NCBI RefSeq assembly: GCF_020905375.1
Contig: NZ_JAJJBU010000023.1
Coordinates: forward strand, 1-64,000
Length of the DNA: 64,000 nt
Source: Arthrobacter cryoconiti
Lineage (GTDB): Bacteria > Actinomycetota > Actinomycetes > Actinomycetales > Micrococcaceae
Reading direction: 5' to 3'
Part shown: positions 1 through 9,487 of the stretch, in pieces
Numbering within the stretch: position 1 is the first letter of the stretch
Layout: each line of letters begins with the position of its first letter
Translations under genes and position numbers: made by a program
Notes under the pieces: generated by a model
Databases searched by the model: none
What the model was told of the DNA's origin: nothing
Seen by the model: only the letters and a program-made list of their open reading frames with translations

Positions 1-177
1 GGATGGCACACACAACCCCACCCCAACCCACACACCACCAACACCGTCAACACCAATGCCACCAATGCCACCAATGCCACCAATGCCACCAATGCCAGGG
101 CCTACACCACCATCACCACACCAACCGGCCACCACTACACAACAACACCCCCACCCCTACCAGGCACACCCCACTGA
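1..177 (+). CDS. C-terminal tail of a DUF222/HNH endonuclease-type protein (partial, 5' end outside window)
   Basis: Frame 1 is open from the window edge to a TGA at 175-177. The readable 58 residues start GWHTQPHPNPHTTNTVNTNA, run through five TNA tripeptides and finish YTTITTPTGHHYTTT...LPGTPH. That PTGHHYTTT...PGTPH ending is the one I know from the large DUF222-plus-HNH nuclease family, which is multiplied in Arthrobacter and relatives. The HNH core itself lies upstream of the window and cannot be checked. A longer open frame on the same strand (3-299) reads HQC repeats but lacks family character, so I reject it. Function in this family is poorly known. Confidence 0.68.
   Translation, partial: GWHTQPHPNPHTTNTVNTNATNATNATNATNARAYTTITTPTGHHYTTTPPPLPGTPH
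52..96 (+). repeat. 9-bp tandem repeat, 5 copies, in the HNH-protein tail
   Basis: Five perfect copies of accaatgcc lie head to tail. The period is a multiple of three, so copy-number change keeps the reading frame. In the coding frame each copy adds Thr-Asn-Ala. Confidence 0.9.
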
Positions 178-806
178 CCGAGTCAGGTGGGAGGAGGTGG
201 CATAGCGAACCGGCTTCCGCGTATACCGAGACGCACGCTGTTCTAGCTGATTTGAACAGGCGCCTGACTCATTCCGGTCCAGCCATGTCGCCCCAGTGAA
301 CAACGGCTCACACCACGACATTGAAGTATGGGTCAGAATCCACGTGACTGGCAGGAGACAGATCGTTTTCTGAGCCGTAAAAGCGACGTGTAAGGGCCCA
401 CCGTGACTAGCGCCTTGAATTCTTGACGTTGCCTCCTTGCAAAGTTACCTGATTGCTCAAAACGGCGTTCACGCATTCGTCGAATTACCAGTCATGCACG
501 AGCGCCCGCTTCGCACCCGATACTCGCTACCGTCGTCCGCGGGAACCCCGAAGAAGGGAAGTCCTGAACAGTCCCAAGCCATATCGCCCACGGTAGTATC
601 ATCGATGAAATTGCGGGCCGTTTGACTGTTAAGGCAATGATTTTGCTTCGACAAATATCTAAAGCATAATCAAAGAACTGACCCAATCGGAGCCGCGAAA
701 CTTGCCAGCGATCCCGGGACGTGATCGGTGGCCACAGCAGAGTCATAATATGAGGGGTCGGCCGCGAAGACTTCGAACTTGCTCATTTCCAGTCGTAAGG
801 CTCATC
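178..806. other. Gene-poor gap of about 630 bases
   Basis: I see no supportable gene here. Short open frames on both strands between 437 and 746 match no family I recognise and lack convincing ribosome binding sites. The end of the gap should hold the promoter of the MFS gene. It may contain decayed sequence, but I cannot identify its origin. Confidence 0.5.
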
Positions 807-2291
807 TTGTCCAAAGACACCGCTATAGACCCGGCAGCATCCACACAGCATTCGACGAATAGCTCTGCCGAGAAGCTGTCCCCTAAATCCGTCATCGTGA
901 TTGGCACGCTATTGGCCGCCACGTTTGTCGTGTTCCTCAACGAGACCATACTCAATGTTGCGCTGCCCCGCCTGATTACTGAGCTCAACGTCAATTCCAG
1001 CACCGTTCAATGGCTATCGACCGGGTTCATGCTGACCATGGCAATCGTCATTCCTACAACCGGTTTTATCCTCGAAAAGCTCACAACTCGTCAAGCGTTC
1101 CTGATATCAATGGGCCTATTTACACTAGGTACAAGCCTTGCCGCCGTAGCACCCGGATTTGGTGTTCTGCTCGCTGCCCGCATTATCCAAGCCTGCGGCA
1201 CTGCCATAGTGCTGCCGCTGCTTATGACGACTATCTTGACATTGGTCCCTGTTTCTAAACGCGGCCTCGTCATGGGAAACGTCACTATTGCCATTTCCGT
1301 TGCCCCCGCCTTGGGCCCCACGGTCTCCGGCTTCATCCTTGAACACTTCAGCTGGCGTTTCATGTTCATTTTTGTGCTCCCTATTACGCTGCTTGTCATC
1401 GGGATTGGTTTCAAATTTCTGACCAACGTTGGAAAACGAGGCAGCCAACGACTAGACGTAGCCTCCGTCATCCTGACAGTTCCAGCCTTTGGTGGGATCG
1501 TCTATGGCCTGAGCCAAATTGGCGTTAAAACCACCGGAGACGGCCCCAACGTGGCCGCCATCTTGGCTCTCGCGGCCGGTTTTTCGGCAATGGCATTATT
1601 CGTCAATCGCCAGCTCAAGCTACAGCGAAGCAACGCGCCATTGTTGGACTTACGCGCCTTCACCTACAAGTTGTTCACCATTTCCACACTGCTGTTGATG
1701 GTGGCCATGATGGCATTGTTTGGCGGCGTGCTGCTACTGCCCATCTATCTACAGTCAGTCCTAGACGTCAGTGCACAGCAGACAGGACTAATTCTGCTCC
1801 CCGGTGGACTGGTCATGGGTATTACCGGACCTATAGTCGGGCGCTTGTTCGATAAAATTGGTCCCCTGCCGCTGACACTGACCGGCGCTCTCCTGATGGT
1901 GCTATGCCTCTTTCAGTACTCCCAACTCACTGCGCACACACCTGTGTGGTGGATAGTTGTAGTCCAAACCACCCTCAGCCTGGGCCTGGCCATGCTATTC
2001 ACCCCGGCTATCACCACCGGGCTCAACCCATTGCCACCGAAACTATATACACACGGTTCTGCGATCATGAGCACCCTACAGCAGGTAGCAGGCGCAGCAG
2101 GCACCGCCCTGTTAGTCTCCATCTTCGCGCTGGTCTCGGCCAACGGCGATCTCGTTGCGGGCATGCGCGCCGCATTCTCCACAGCAACACTGATGGCACT
2201 CATCGCTCTAGTGCTCGCCGCCTTGATGCGCCGCACCCTACCCTCTGACGCCGGACAAGACCAAGAGAGCGTCAAGCAAGAAAGCGCTTAG
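807..2291 (+). CDS. MFS multidrug exporter, DHA2 (EmrB/QacA-like) family
   Basis: About 494 residues of strongly hydrophobic protein, of the size and pattern of a 14-segment proton-drug antiporter in the cytoplasmic membrane. The first segment carries the family signature FLNETILNVALPRL. Further on, the antiporter motif C region reads APALGPTVSGFILEHFSWR. The substrate cannot be inferred. I chose the TTG at 807, which follows gtaagg at a reasonable distance; ATG at 750 and TTG at 702 are in frame upstream but add an Arg-rich stretch without family character. It converges on the aldo/keto reductase, the two stop regions overlapping by 4 bases. Confidence 0.85.
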   Translation: MSKDTAIDPAASTQHSTNSSAEKLSPKSVIVIGTLLAATFVVFLNETILNVALPRLITELNVNSSTVQWLSTGFMLTMAIVIPTTGFILEKLTTRQAFLISMGLFTLGTSLAAVAPGFGVLLAARIIQACGTAIVLPLLMTTILTLVPVSKRGLVMGNVTIAISVAPALGPTVSGFILEHFSWRFMFIFVLPITLLVIGIGFKFLTNVGKRGSQRLDVASVILTVPAFGGIVYGLSQIGVKTTGDGPNVAAILALAAGFSAMALFVNRQLKLQRSNAPLLDLRAFTYKLFTISTLLLMVAMMALFGGVLLLPIYLQSVLDVSAQQTGLILLPGGLVMGITGPIVGRLFDKIGPLPLTLTGALLMVLCLFQYSQLTAHTPVWWIVVVQTTLSLGLAMLFTPAITTGLNPLPPKLYTHGSAIMSTLQQVAGAAGTALLVSIFALVSANGDLVAGMRAAFSTATLMALIALVLAALMRRTLPSDAGQDQESVKQESA

Positions 2292-3265
2292 AATAGGGCT
2301 ACTCGTGCTGTGGACGGGAAGATCTCATCAAGTCTGGCAAGATCCTCCTCCGTCGGCTTCCAAGAAGCCGCTAAAGCATTCTCGCTCACCTGTTCGGGTC
2401 GGGTGGCTCCGGCAATGACACTCGCGACTGACGGTTGCGCGGCAAGCCACGAGAACGCCACCTGTACCTCCGTCAGCCCCCTATCAGCGGCAAAGGTACC
2501 CAGTTGGTGCAGCTGGGCCAGATCGGCTCCGGCCAGCATGTGCTCACGGGTATACGTCAGGCGGCTACCTTCTGGCGCCTTTCCAGAGCTGTATTTCCCA
2601 GTCAACAGCCCGTTTGCCAATGGGTAGTAAGGCATCACGCCCAGCCCAAACGCCTCAGCGGCCGCAGTGACCTCTAATTCAGCCCGCCGGTCTAATAAGT
2701 TGTAGTGGTTTTGGCTGGCAACAAAGCGATTTCCACCCGCCATGCGGGCCGTGAATTCTGCCTGAGAAATCTGCCAACCTGCCATGTTTGAGTGCCCCAG
2801 GTAGCGAACTTTGCCCGCTGTCACTAGCTCATCCATGGTTGCAAGCGTTTCAGCAATGGACGTTAGCGGATCCGGCGAATGATAATAGTACAGGTCTATG
2901 TAGTCTGTGCCCAAGCGGCGCAGGGATGCTTCTACCGATTGCAAAATATATTTTCGCGAACCCCGCCGGCCCCAATCAACACCGTTGGCTCCGCCAGCGT
3001 CCAATCCAAACTTAGTGGCAACAATGACGTTTTCCCGTTCGTTTCCCAACGCCTTCGCCAGCATGGTCTCGCTCTGGCCAGGAAATGAGCCGTACATGTC
3101 AGCCACATCAAAGAGCGTGATGCCCGCATCTAGCGCTGCATGGACGACGGCGTCGCTGCCCTCCTGAGTCGCCGTCACCGATCCAGTGCGGCCCAGGTTA
3201 TTGCACCCAAGCCCGACGGTTGAAACGGTCAGTCCGGACATTCCCACTTGGCGGTATTCAGTCAT
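2288..3265 (-). CDS. Aldo/keto reductase
   Basis: A 325-residue NADPH-dependent oxidoreductase of the TIM-barrel aldo/keto reductase superfamily. The catalytic tetrad is visible with normal spacing: Asp53 and Tyr58 (LFDVADMYGS), Lys85 (VIVATKFG) and His129 (DLYYYHSPDP). The cofactor end reads VASVIAGATRPEQVSEN near residue 280. The pattern resembles general-stress and YdhF/Gsp69-like members, but the substrate is unknown. It starts 28 bases after the upstream unknown gene on the same strand and is probably the last gene of the dxs operon. The start region is preceded by a weak ribosome binding site. Confidence 0.9.
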   Translation of the reverse strand: MTEYRQVGMSGLTVSTVGLGCNNLGRTGSVTATQEGSDAVVHAALDAGITLFDVADMYGSFPGQSETMLAKALGNERENVIVATKFGLDAGGANGVDWGRRGSRKYILQSVEASLRRLGTDYIDLYYYHSPDPLTSIAETLATMDELVTAGKVRYLGHSNMAGWQISQAEFTARMAGGNRFVASQNHYNLLDRRAELEVTAAAEAFGLGVMPYYPLANGLLTGKYSSGKAPEGSRLTYTREHMLAGADLAQLHQLGTFAADRGLTEVQVAFSWLAAQPSVASVIAGATRPEQVSENALAASWKPTEEDLARLDEIFPSTARVALF

Positions 3266-3287
3266 GCGTCCACTCTAGCGAACAGTC

Positions 3288-3312
3288 GACTGTCTAAAGA
3301 CTGAAGACAGTC
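3288..3312 (-). other. Hairpin overlapping the stop codon of the upstream gene
   Basis: gactgtct (3288-3295) and agacagtc (3305-3312) form an 8-bp perfect stem around the stop codon of the 3294-3911 gene. A second palindrome, acagtcgactgt (3282-3293), overlaps it. No T-run follows on the minus strand, so this may be a processing or attenuation hairpin rather than a terminator. Confidence 0.45.
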
Positions 3313-3911
3313 CCGCCAGAGGGTGAATGCTTGGCCTTGATCGCCAAAAGATCATTGGCCGGGGCAACACCGATACTCAGTTTGGTGAAATCGAGCTTTT
3401 CCTCACGGATGCACACCTTGATATTGGCGACGGCCCGTGCCGCATCAGGGGCCAAAATATAGATATTGAGTTTTCCAGTGGAGTGCGGCCCTTCCACAAT
3501 TTCGGACTTTTCTACAATTCCGCTTCCTCTCCACGCAAGGTGGGCAGTAATCGCTTCAACCGCCTTTTCTTGCAAGTATTTGTCCCGATCAGTGGCACGC
3601 GCGTTTTTCAGCGCGAACTGCGCCACCACCACAACTTGAGCCTCGCGGTCAAGAACCGCATAACCGTCCTGCGTGCACTGGGCTTTGAAGGCATCAAGCA
3701 GTCCACGCGCTTCGTCTTCGTTATCCACCGAAGACTCCTTGGACGTACTCTGATGCCCCACCACACCATGGTTGAGGACAAAGTAGTTTTCTTCCTTATC
3801 AGTTTCGCCGGCATCAACCCAAGCTTCTCGAAAGACGAGCGCGCCTTCATCGTCCTTCTTGTACATCCGCACAATGTTGATATCGACAGAAATGTCCTCG
3901 GTCTCGCTCAT
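3294..3911 (-). CDS. Hypothetical protein, 205 residues, dxs operon
   Basis: I do not recognise the family. The protein is soluble, acidic and without a signal peptide or membrane segment. It begins [19 protein letters not shown] and reads as mixed alpha/beta, with conserved-looking patches such as ENYFVLNHGVVGHQST and KLNIYILAPDAARAV. The start ATG overlaps the TGA of the DUF402 gene in an ATGA, so the two are probably translationally coupled. Its position downstream of dxs and DUF402 gives no firm clue to function. Confidence 0.78.
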   Translation of the reverse strand: MSETEDISVDINIVRMYKKDDEGALVFREAWVDAGETDKEENYFVLNHGVVGHQSTSKESSVDNEDEARGLLDAFKAQCTQDGYAVLDREAQVVVVAQFALKNARATDRDKYLQEKAVEAITAHLAWRGSGIVEKSEIVEGPHSTGKLNIYILAPDAARAVANIKVCIREEKLDFTKLSIGVAPANDLLAIKAKHSPSGGTVFSL

Positions 3912-4456
3912 GGCATTGTCCTTCCCAGGGTGAACCAGGCCGTCTCGCGGCCGTCAAAGGGCGCCTGGCGGGTCGCAACGGACTCCATCAGGACTTTGGA
4001 AGCCGATTCCATGCGGATGCACAGTTCGGCTGGGTAATTCATTTTCACGCGATGTTCTAAAAACTCGTCCTCGTCATCAACGAACAGGCCCCCTCCACTA
4101 CTGCGGATCACATCCAAATCCATATCTACCATATGGAATTCAATAACCCCGGCGCGGATGCGGTGCCACGAAAAGTCGCAGGCCAAATCTATGTAAAGTT
4201 CGACGCCGGCGGGATGGGCTTCGTCGTAAAACGTCGCCACCCAGTCACCCTCGTGAGGGACAAGCAAGACGGCGTCAGACTCGGTATAGAGGGCCGCCCC
4301 CGGCCGAGAAATGAACTCTCCAGTACCTTGGAAGATCCAGTGTCCGTGCTCATCAGAGCCTAGATAACGTCCCGGCACGACCCAGTGGGCTGTGCCGTCA
4401 AACTTTCGGTTTCGTGAGACTATGAGGTCCCCGGTGCACAGGCCGGGCACGCTCAC
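3908..4456 (-). CDS. DUF402 domain-containing protein
   Basis: A 182-residue protein of the DUF402 (FomD-like) fold. The family pattern is seen as the [23 protein letters not shown] strand region followed by the acidic [12 protein letters not shown] motif at about residues 115-135, in which Asp and Glu side chains bind a divalent metal in characterised members. FomD hydrolyses a cytidylyl-phosphonate ester, and other DUF402 proteins act as nucleoside di- or triphosphatases, so a phosphatase or nucleotidase role is plausible here. Both ends overlap neighbours by ATGA (dxs at 4453-4456, unknown gene at 3908-3911), making a tightly coupled operon. Confidence 0.82.
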   Translation of the reverse strand: MSVPGLCTGDLIVSRNRKFDGTAHWVVPGRYLGSDEHGHWIFQGTGEFISRPGAALYTESDAVLLVPHEGDWVATFYDEAHPAGVELYIDLACDFSWHRIRAGVIEFHMVDMDLDVIRSSGGGLFVDDEDEFLEHRVKMNYPAELCIRMESASKVLMESVATRQAPFDGRETAWFTLGRTMP

Positions 4457-6444
4457 AGAATGGGCAGCTGACCGGTACGGGGGGCCTCCTGGCCAGGTAG
4501 CGGCCGAGCAAACGGAACCTTCGTACCTAGAACCTGTTCCACCACATCCTGCGATACCCGTTGAGCCGTCAGCCCAACGCGTTCGAGTACCTGCGCACGT
4601 GTGCCATGGTCCAAAAATTCTACCGGTAACCCCACTTCATTCAGGGCAGTATCAACTCCGGCGGCACGCAACTCCTGCCGGATTCGTGAACCAACCCCAC
4701 CGGACCGAACCCCGTCCTCGATGACAATCACTATGCGGTGATGAGAAGCCAACTGGATGATCGATCGCGGCACTGGCAATACCCAGCGCGGGTCCACCAC
4801 CGTGGAGGTGATGCCTTGGGCGCTAATACGGGTTGCCACGTCCAGAGCAAGCTCGCTCATGGCGCCAACACTGACTATCAACACATCTGTCTGCGGGTCC
4901 TGCCCCGCATCCGGCATGTCGTGGCTAATGCGGGCCAACACATCCACCCCGTCATACAGGCGTTCAATCGCCTTAACCTCGGGCCCCACCGTTCCTTTTG
5001 AATAACGAAGAACACTCGGTGCATTTTCGATGGCCAAGGCTTCGCGTAGTTCCTCACGCAGACGTTCAGCGTCCCGTGGTGCGGCAAGATGTATCCCCGG
5101 CACGACCTGCAAGATCGATAGGTCCCACATGCCGTGGTGACTTGCACCATCTGGCCCCGTGACACCCGCCCGGTCCAACACCAAAGTCACGCCAGCTTTA
5201 TGCAAGGCGACATCCATGAGTAGTTGGTCAAAGGCGCGGTTGAGGAACGTAGCGTAAATTGCGACAACGGGGTGGAGACCACCGAACGCGAGTCCAGCCG
5301 CCATAGTGACGGCGTGCTGTTCCGCAATTCCCACATCTACTACGCGTTGCGGGTACTTGTCGGCGAACTTTTGCAGGCCCACGGGAATCAACATAGCTCC
5401 GGTGACCGCGACGACGTCGTCACGCTCATCAGCAATCTGAGCAATTTCTTCGCCAAAGACGCCGGTCCAGGATTTTCCGCTCGGAGTATCAACTGAGATG
5501 CCCGTCTCAGGGTCAATGACTCCCACCGCATGGAACTGGTCTGCTTTGTGCGCGCGTGCCGGCGCATAACCGCGACCCTTTTCCGTAAACGCATGCACAA
5601 TGACCGGTCCGCCATAGTTCTTGGCAGCAGTAAGCGCCGTCTCCATTGCTTTTTCATTGTGGCCGTCCACGGGACCTACGTATTTCAGCCCCAAATCATC
5701 AAAGAGACCTTGAGGTGTCCACCAGTCTTTGATGCCCTTCTTCGCAGCATGCAATCCCTTGTAAACAAACTGTCCAGCAGCGTTGCTATCTTGGAGTAGT
5801 TTTTTGCCCCAAGACATCGAAGCCTCGTACTTTTGATGAGTACGCACGTGATCAATCGCCGGGCGCAAAGATGCTAAATAATCTGCCAGTCCACCCACGG
5901 TTGGTGCGTAGGAGCGGCCATTATCATTGACCACGATCACCACTTTGCGGTCTTTGTCCGCCGCAATGTTGTTCAGGGCTTCCCACGTCATTCCCCCAGT
6001 GAGGGCGCCATCGCCAACAACAGCAACTACGTGGCGGTCGTTCTCCCCATTGATCTTGCGGGCACGGGAAATCCCGTCAGCCCAGGAAAGTGAGGAAGAC
6101 GCGTGGGAACTTTCTACGATGTCATGGACGGATTCGGCTCGCGAGGGGTACCCGGACATGCCACCTTGTTGGCGCAAAGTGGAAAAGTCTTGACGACCCG
6201 TCAGCAGTTTGTGCACATACGATTGGTGCCCGGTATCGAAGACAATGCTGTCGCGAGGCGAATCGAAAACCCGATGAATAGCCAAGGTCAGCTCCACGAC
6301 GCCTAGATTCGGACCAAGATGCCCGCCAGTCTGAGAGACGTTTGAGATCAAAAAATCGCGTATCTCTTGGGCCAATGACACCATTTGGGCGTCACTTAGC
6401 TTGTTAAGATCTCGCGGATGCGCGATGCTTTCCAAAATTCCCAC
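4453..6444 (-). CDS. dxs: 1-deoxy-D-xylulose-5-phosphate synthase
   Basis: Cytosolic thiamine-diphosphate transketolase-like enzyme that condenses pyruvate with glyceraldehyde 3-phosphate, the first step of the MEP isoprenoid pathway. The [15 protein letters not shown] and [15 protein letters not shown] blocks lie in the first 90 residues. The ThDP/Mg motif is [17 protein letters not shown] followed by VVNDN, and the pyrimidine-domain block is [19 protein letters not shown] place the start at GTG 6444 ([14 protein letters not shown], the usual N-terminus), because agggaggt lies just upstream; the frame stays open to 6525 but that extension is unlike the family. Length 663 is normal. Confidence 0.95.
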   Translation of the reverse strand: MGILESIAHPRDLNKLSDAQMVSLAQEIRDFLISNVSQTGGHLGPNLGVVELTLAIHRVFDSPRDSIVFDTGHQSYVHKLLTGRQDFSTLRQQGGMSGYPSRAESVHDIVESSHASSSLSWADGISRARKINGENDRHVVAVVGDGALTGGMTWEALNNIAADKDRKVVIVVNDNGRSYAPTVGGLADYLASLRPAIDHVRTHQKYEASMSWGKKLLQDSNAAGQFVYKGLHAAKKGIKDWWTPQGLFDDLGLKYVGPVDGHNEKAMETALTAAKNYGGPVIVHAFTEKGRGYAPARAHKADQFHAVGVIDPETGISVDTPSGKSWTGVFGEEIAQIADERDDVVAVTGAMLIPVGLQKFADKYPQRVVDVGIAEQHAVTMAAGLAFGGLHPVVAIYATFLNRAFDQLLMDVALHKAGVTLVLDRAGVTGPDGASHHGMWDLSILQVVPGIHLAAPRDAERLREELREALAIENAPSVLRYSKGTVGPEVKAIERLYDGVDVLARISHDMPDAGQDPQTDVLIVSVGAMSELALDVATRISAQGITSTVVDPRWVLPVPRSIIQLASHHRIVIVIEDGVRSGGVGSRIRQELRAAGVDTALNEVGLPVEFLDHGTRAQVLERVGLTAQRVSQDVVEQVLGTKVPFARPLPGQEAPRTGQLPIL

Positions 6445-6534
6445 TGGTACCTCCCTGGTGCCCTGACAAGATCTAACAATATCGCGTTCAGACCCGGTCA
6501 AAGACAAAGACTCGAGACTCGCCACTTAAAAGCT

Positions 6535-6572
6535 GCTGGGTGGGACCCCGGTCCCCCGGAAACCCACCCAGC
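6535..6572 (-). terminator. Terminator-like hairpin downstream of acnA
   Basis: gctgggtggg (6535-6544) pairs perfectly with cccacccagc (6563-6572), with further GC pairing inside. It lies just after the acnA stop, and a short T-rich stretch (agctttt) follows in the minus direction. It separates acnA from the dxs operon. Confidence 0.7.
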
Positions 6573-6589
6573 AAAATACTCTTGATGCT

Positions 6590-9418
6590 TTAGGAAGATG
6601 CAGCGATCTGGCGCAGCACGTACTGCAAGATGCCACCATTTCGGTAGTAGTCTGCCTCACCTGGTGTGTCGATGCGCAACACCGCGTCAAAGCTGACAGT
6701 GTTTCCATCCTCAGCGACAGCAGTGACCTTCAGCGTCTTGGGAGTGGTGCCGTTGTTCAATCCGGTCACGCCTTCGACCGCGAATGTTTCGGTGCCGTTA
6801 AGGCCCAATGACTCCGCAGTCACACCAGCTGGGTACTGCAGGGGAAGCACTCCCATGCCGATCAGGTTTGAGCGGTGGATGCGTTCGTAGCTCTCAGCCA
6901 CAACAGCTTTCACGCCCAGCAGCGCGGTACCCTTAGCCGCCCAGTCACGGGAGGATCCGGATCCGTATTCCTTGCCTGCCAAAACGACCAGCGGGATGCC
7001 AGCGTTCTGATAGTTGACCGAAGCATCATAAACAAACGCCTGCGGGGCCCCATCGACGGTGAAGTCGCGGGTGAAGCCACCTTCAACGTTGTCCAAGAGC
7101 TCGTTGCGAATACGGATATTCGCGAACGTTCCACGAATCATGACCTCATGATTGCCACGGCGTGAACCGTAGGAGTTGAAGTCCTTGCGTTCCACCCCAT
7201 TGGCCAGCAAGTACGCTCCAGCGGGGGTGTCAGACTTGAAGGAACCTGCCGGGCTGATGTGGTCAGTGGTGACCGAATCGCCGAGTTTGAGCAGAACCCG
7301 CGCTCCGGTGATGTCCTCCACCGGCTCAACGTCTGCGCTCATCCCATCAAAGTACGGAGGCTTGCGAACATACGTTGACTTCGGGTCCCACTCGAAGATG
7401 TTGCCTTCGGGGGTAGACAGTGACTTCCAACGCTCGTCGCCATCAAAGATCGTGGCGTAGGAGCTCGTAAACATCTCACGGTCGATCGAGGCATCCATGA
7501 CCTCTTGGACCTCAACCGGGTTCGGCCAGATATCTGCAAGGAAAACATCGGTGCCGTCGGCATCCTGGCCCAAGGAATCTTTTTCGAAGTCGAAGTCCAT
7601 GGAGCCAGCCAGTGCGTACGCGATGACCAAGGGCGGGGAAGCCAAATAGTTCATCTTCACGTCTGGGTTGATGCGGCCTTCAAAGTTGCGGTTACCCGAG
7701 AGGACAGCCGTCACTGAAAGATCGTTCTCAGCGATGGCCGCTGAGATCTCCGTGTCCAACGGTCCGGAGTTACCAATGCAAGTGGTGCAGCCGTAGCCGA
7801 CGGTGTAGAAGCCCAACTTCTCCAAGTACGGAACCAACCCGGACTTTTCGTAGTAGTCAGTGACGACCTTCGAGCCGGGAGCAACTGAGGTCTTGACCCA
7901 CGGCTTGGAGACCAAGCCCTTGTTGACGGCGTTGCGGGCCAGCACTGCTGCTGCCAGCATGACCGAGGGGTTGGACGTGTTGGTGCAAGAGGTGATCGAG
8001 GCGATGGAAACTGCACCATGGTCAAGTTCAAATTCGACGCCGGATTCGTTCTTCACATGGATCGGTGCTGAAGGTCGTCCTTCTGCCCCGGTCGCAGCGG
8101 AAACAACTGGCCGCTCGGTGTCATGCTGGTGACTACCCGGATGAGTAAACGACGGAGCGTCTGAGGCTGGGAAGGATTCTTCCAAGCACTCATCCACTGT
8201 GTTGCCATCAGCATTGGCGTCAGTAGCGACGTAGTTCTTCAGGTCAGAGCGGAACTGGTTCTTGGAATTTGTCAGCTCAATGCGATCCTGCGGGCGCTTA
8301 GGTCCGGAAATGGAAGGCACCACTGTGGAAAGGTCAAGACCTAGGTACTCGGAGAACGCAATCTCAACGGAAGGATCGTGCCAGAGGCCCTGCTCCTTGG
8401 CGTAAGCCTCGACGAGCGCTACTTGCTCATCGCTACGACCGGTTAGACGCAAATAGTCTAGTGTGACGTCATCAATGGGGAAGATTGCGGCCGTGGATCC
8501 GAATTCCGGGCTCATGTTACCGATCGTGGCACGGTTCGCCAGCGGCACTGCAGCGACACCTTCTCCGTAGAACTCCACGAACTTGCCCACCACGCCATGC
8601 TTGCGCAACTGCTCGGTGATCGTTAGCACGACGTCGGTTGCTGTGGCACCTGCCGGGATGGACCCGGTTAGCTTGAAGCCCACGACGCGCGGGATCAACA
8701 TCGAGATGGGCTGACCAAGCATGGCGGCTTCAGCTTCGATGCCACCAACGCCCCAGCCAAGAACACCCAGACCGTTGACCATGGTGGTGTGCGAGTCGGT
8801 ACCAACAAGGGTATCCGGGTAGGCACGGAGCACACCGTCCACCTCGCGGGTCATGACAGTCCGAGCCAGGTACTCAATGTTTACCTGGTGGACAATTCCC
8901 ATTCCCGGAGGGACGACTTTAAAGTCTTCAAACGCGCTCTGCCCCCAACGCAGGAACTGGTAGCGCTCACGGTTGCGCTGGTACTCGATATCCATGTTGC
9001 GCTCGATCGCGCCGGAGTTTCCGAACACATCAATCTGTACAGAGTGGTCAATCACCATCTCAGCGGGCGCCAGCGGATTCACGCGGGTGGGGTCGCCACC
9101 GAGTTCCTTGACGGCTTCGCGCATGGTGGCCAAGTCAACGATGCAAGGCACTCCGGTGAAGTCCTGCATGATGACGCGCGCTGGCGTGAATTGAATTTCC
9201 GTGTCGGGCTCCGCATTGGGATCCCAACCTGCCAAGGCACGAACGTGGCCGGCAGTAATATTTGCACCATCTTCGGTGCGCAGAAGGTTCTCCAGCAATA
9301 CCTTAAGGCTGAACGGAAGGCTCTTCGCGCCTTCAACCGAGTTCAGCCGGAAAATCTCGTATTCGGTACCGGCTACATTAAGTACGCCTTTGGAACCGAA
9401 GCTGTCCACATTAGTCAT
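6590..9418 (-). CDS. acnA: Aconitate hydratase
   Basis: A 942-residue TCA-cycle enzyme interconverting citrate and isocitrate through a [4Fe-4S] cluster in the cytosol. Cluster cysteines are visible in [14 protein letters not shown] and [13 protein letters not shown]. The C-terminal swivel domain carries [16 protein letters not shown] and [17 protein letters not shown]. It belongs to the AcnA/IRP group by length and motifs. The ATG at 9418 ([17 protein letters not shown]) is chosen because gagaggag sits 8 bases upstream; the frame stays open to 9484 but that extension is unlikely to be translated. It lies 69 bases after the P-type ATPase on the same strand and probably has its own promoter. 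Confidence 0.96.
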   Translation of the reverse strand: MTNVDSFGSKGVLNVAGTEYEIFRLNSVEGAKSLPFSLKVLLENLLRTEDGANITAGHVRALAGWDPNAEPDTEIQFTPARVIMQDFTGVPCIVDLATMREAVKELGGDPTRVNPLAPAEMVIDHSVQIDVFGNSGAIERNMDIEYQRNRERYQFLRWGQSAFEDFKVVPPGMGIVHQVNIEYLARTVMTREVDGVLRAYPDTLVGTDSHTTMVNGLGVLGWGVGGIEAEAAMLGQPISMLIPRVVGFKLTGSIPAGATATDVVLTITEQLRKHGVVGKFVEFYGEGVAAVPLANRATIGNMSPEFGSTAAIFPIDDVTLDYLRLTGRSDEQVALVEAYAKEQGLWHDPSVEIAFSEYLGLDLSTVVPSISGPKRPQDRIELTNSKNQFRSDLKNYVATDANADGNTVDECLEESFPASDAPSFTHPGSHQHDTERPVVSAATGAEGRPSAPIHVKNESGVEFELDHGAVSIASITSCTNTSNPSVMLAAAVLARNAVNKGLVSKPWVKTSVAPGSKVVTDYYEKSGLVPYLEKLGFYTVGYGCTTCIGNSGPLDTEISAAIAENDLSVTAVLSGNRNFEGRINPDVKMNYLASPPLVIAYALAGSMDFDFEKDSLGQDADGTDVFLADIWPNPVEVQEVMDASIDREMFTSSYATIFDGDERWKSLSTPEGNIFEWDPKSTYVRKPPYFDGMSADVEPVEDITGARVLLKLGDSVTTDHISPAGSFKSDTPAGAYLLANGVERKDFNSYGSRRGNHEVMIRGTFANIRIRNELLDNVEGGFTRDFTVDGAPQAFVYDASVNYQNAGIPLVVLAGKEYGSGSSRDWAAKGTALLGVKAVVAESYERIHRSNLIGMGVLPLQYPAGVTAESLGLNGTETFAVEGVTGLNNGTTPKTLKVTAVAEDGNTVSFDAVLRIDTPGEADYYRNGGILQYVLRQIAASS

Positions 9419-9487
9419 GGATGGACTCCTCTCGCCACTACTTTTATCTTGGTCACGCAAGGGGGTCTGATGCCAGTTAGGCATGCC

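Noticed and set aside
3-299. Open frame reading HQC repeats at the left edge
   Set aside because: The neighbouring frame (1-177) gives the recognised HNH-family tail and stops cleanly; this one only reflects the 9-bp repeat in another frame.
437-746. Several short open frames on both strands before the MFS gene
   Set aside because: No family similarity, poor start signals and mutual overlap; nothing supports a gene.
3327-4037. Plus-strand open frame of 236 codons opposite the DUF402 and unknown genes
   Set aside because: Shadow of the ATGA-linked minus-strand operon; it spans two real genes and matches nothing.
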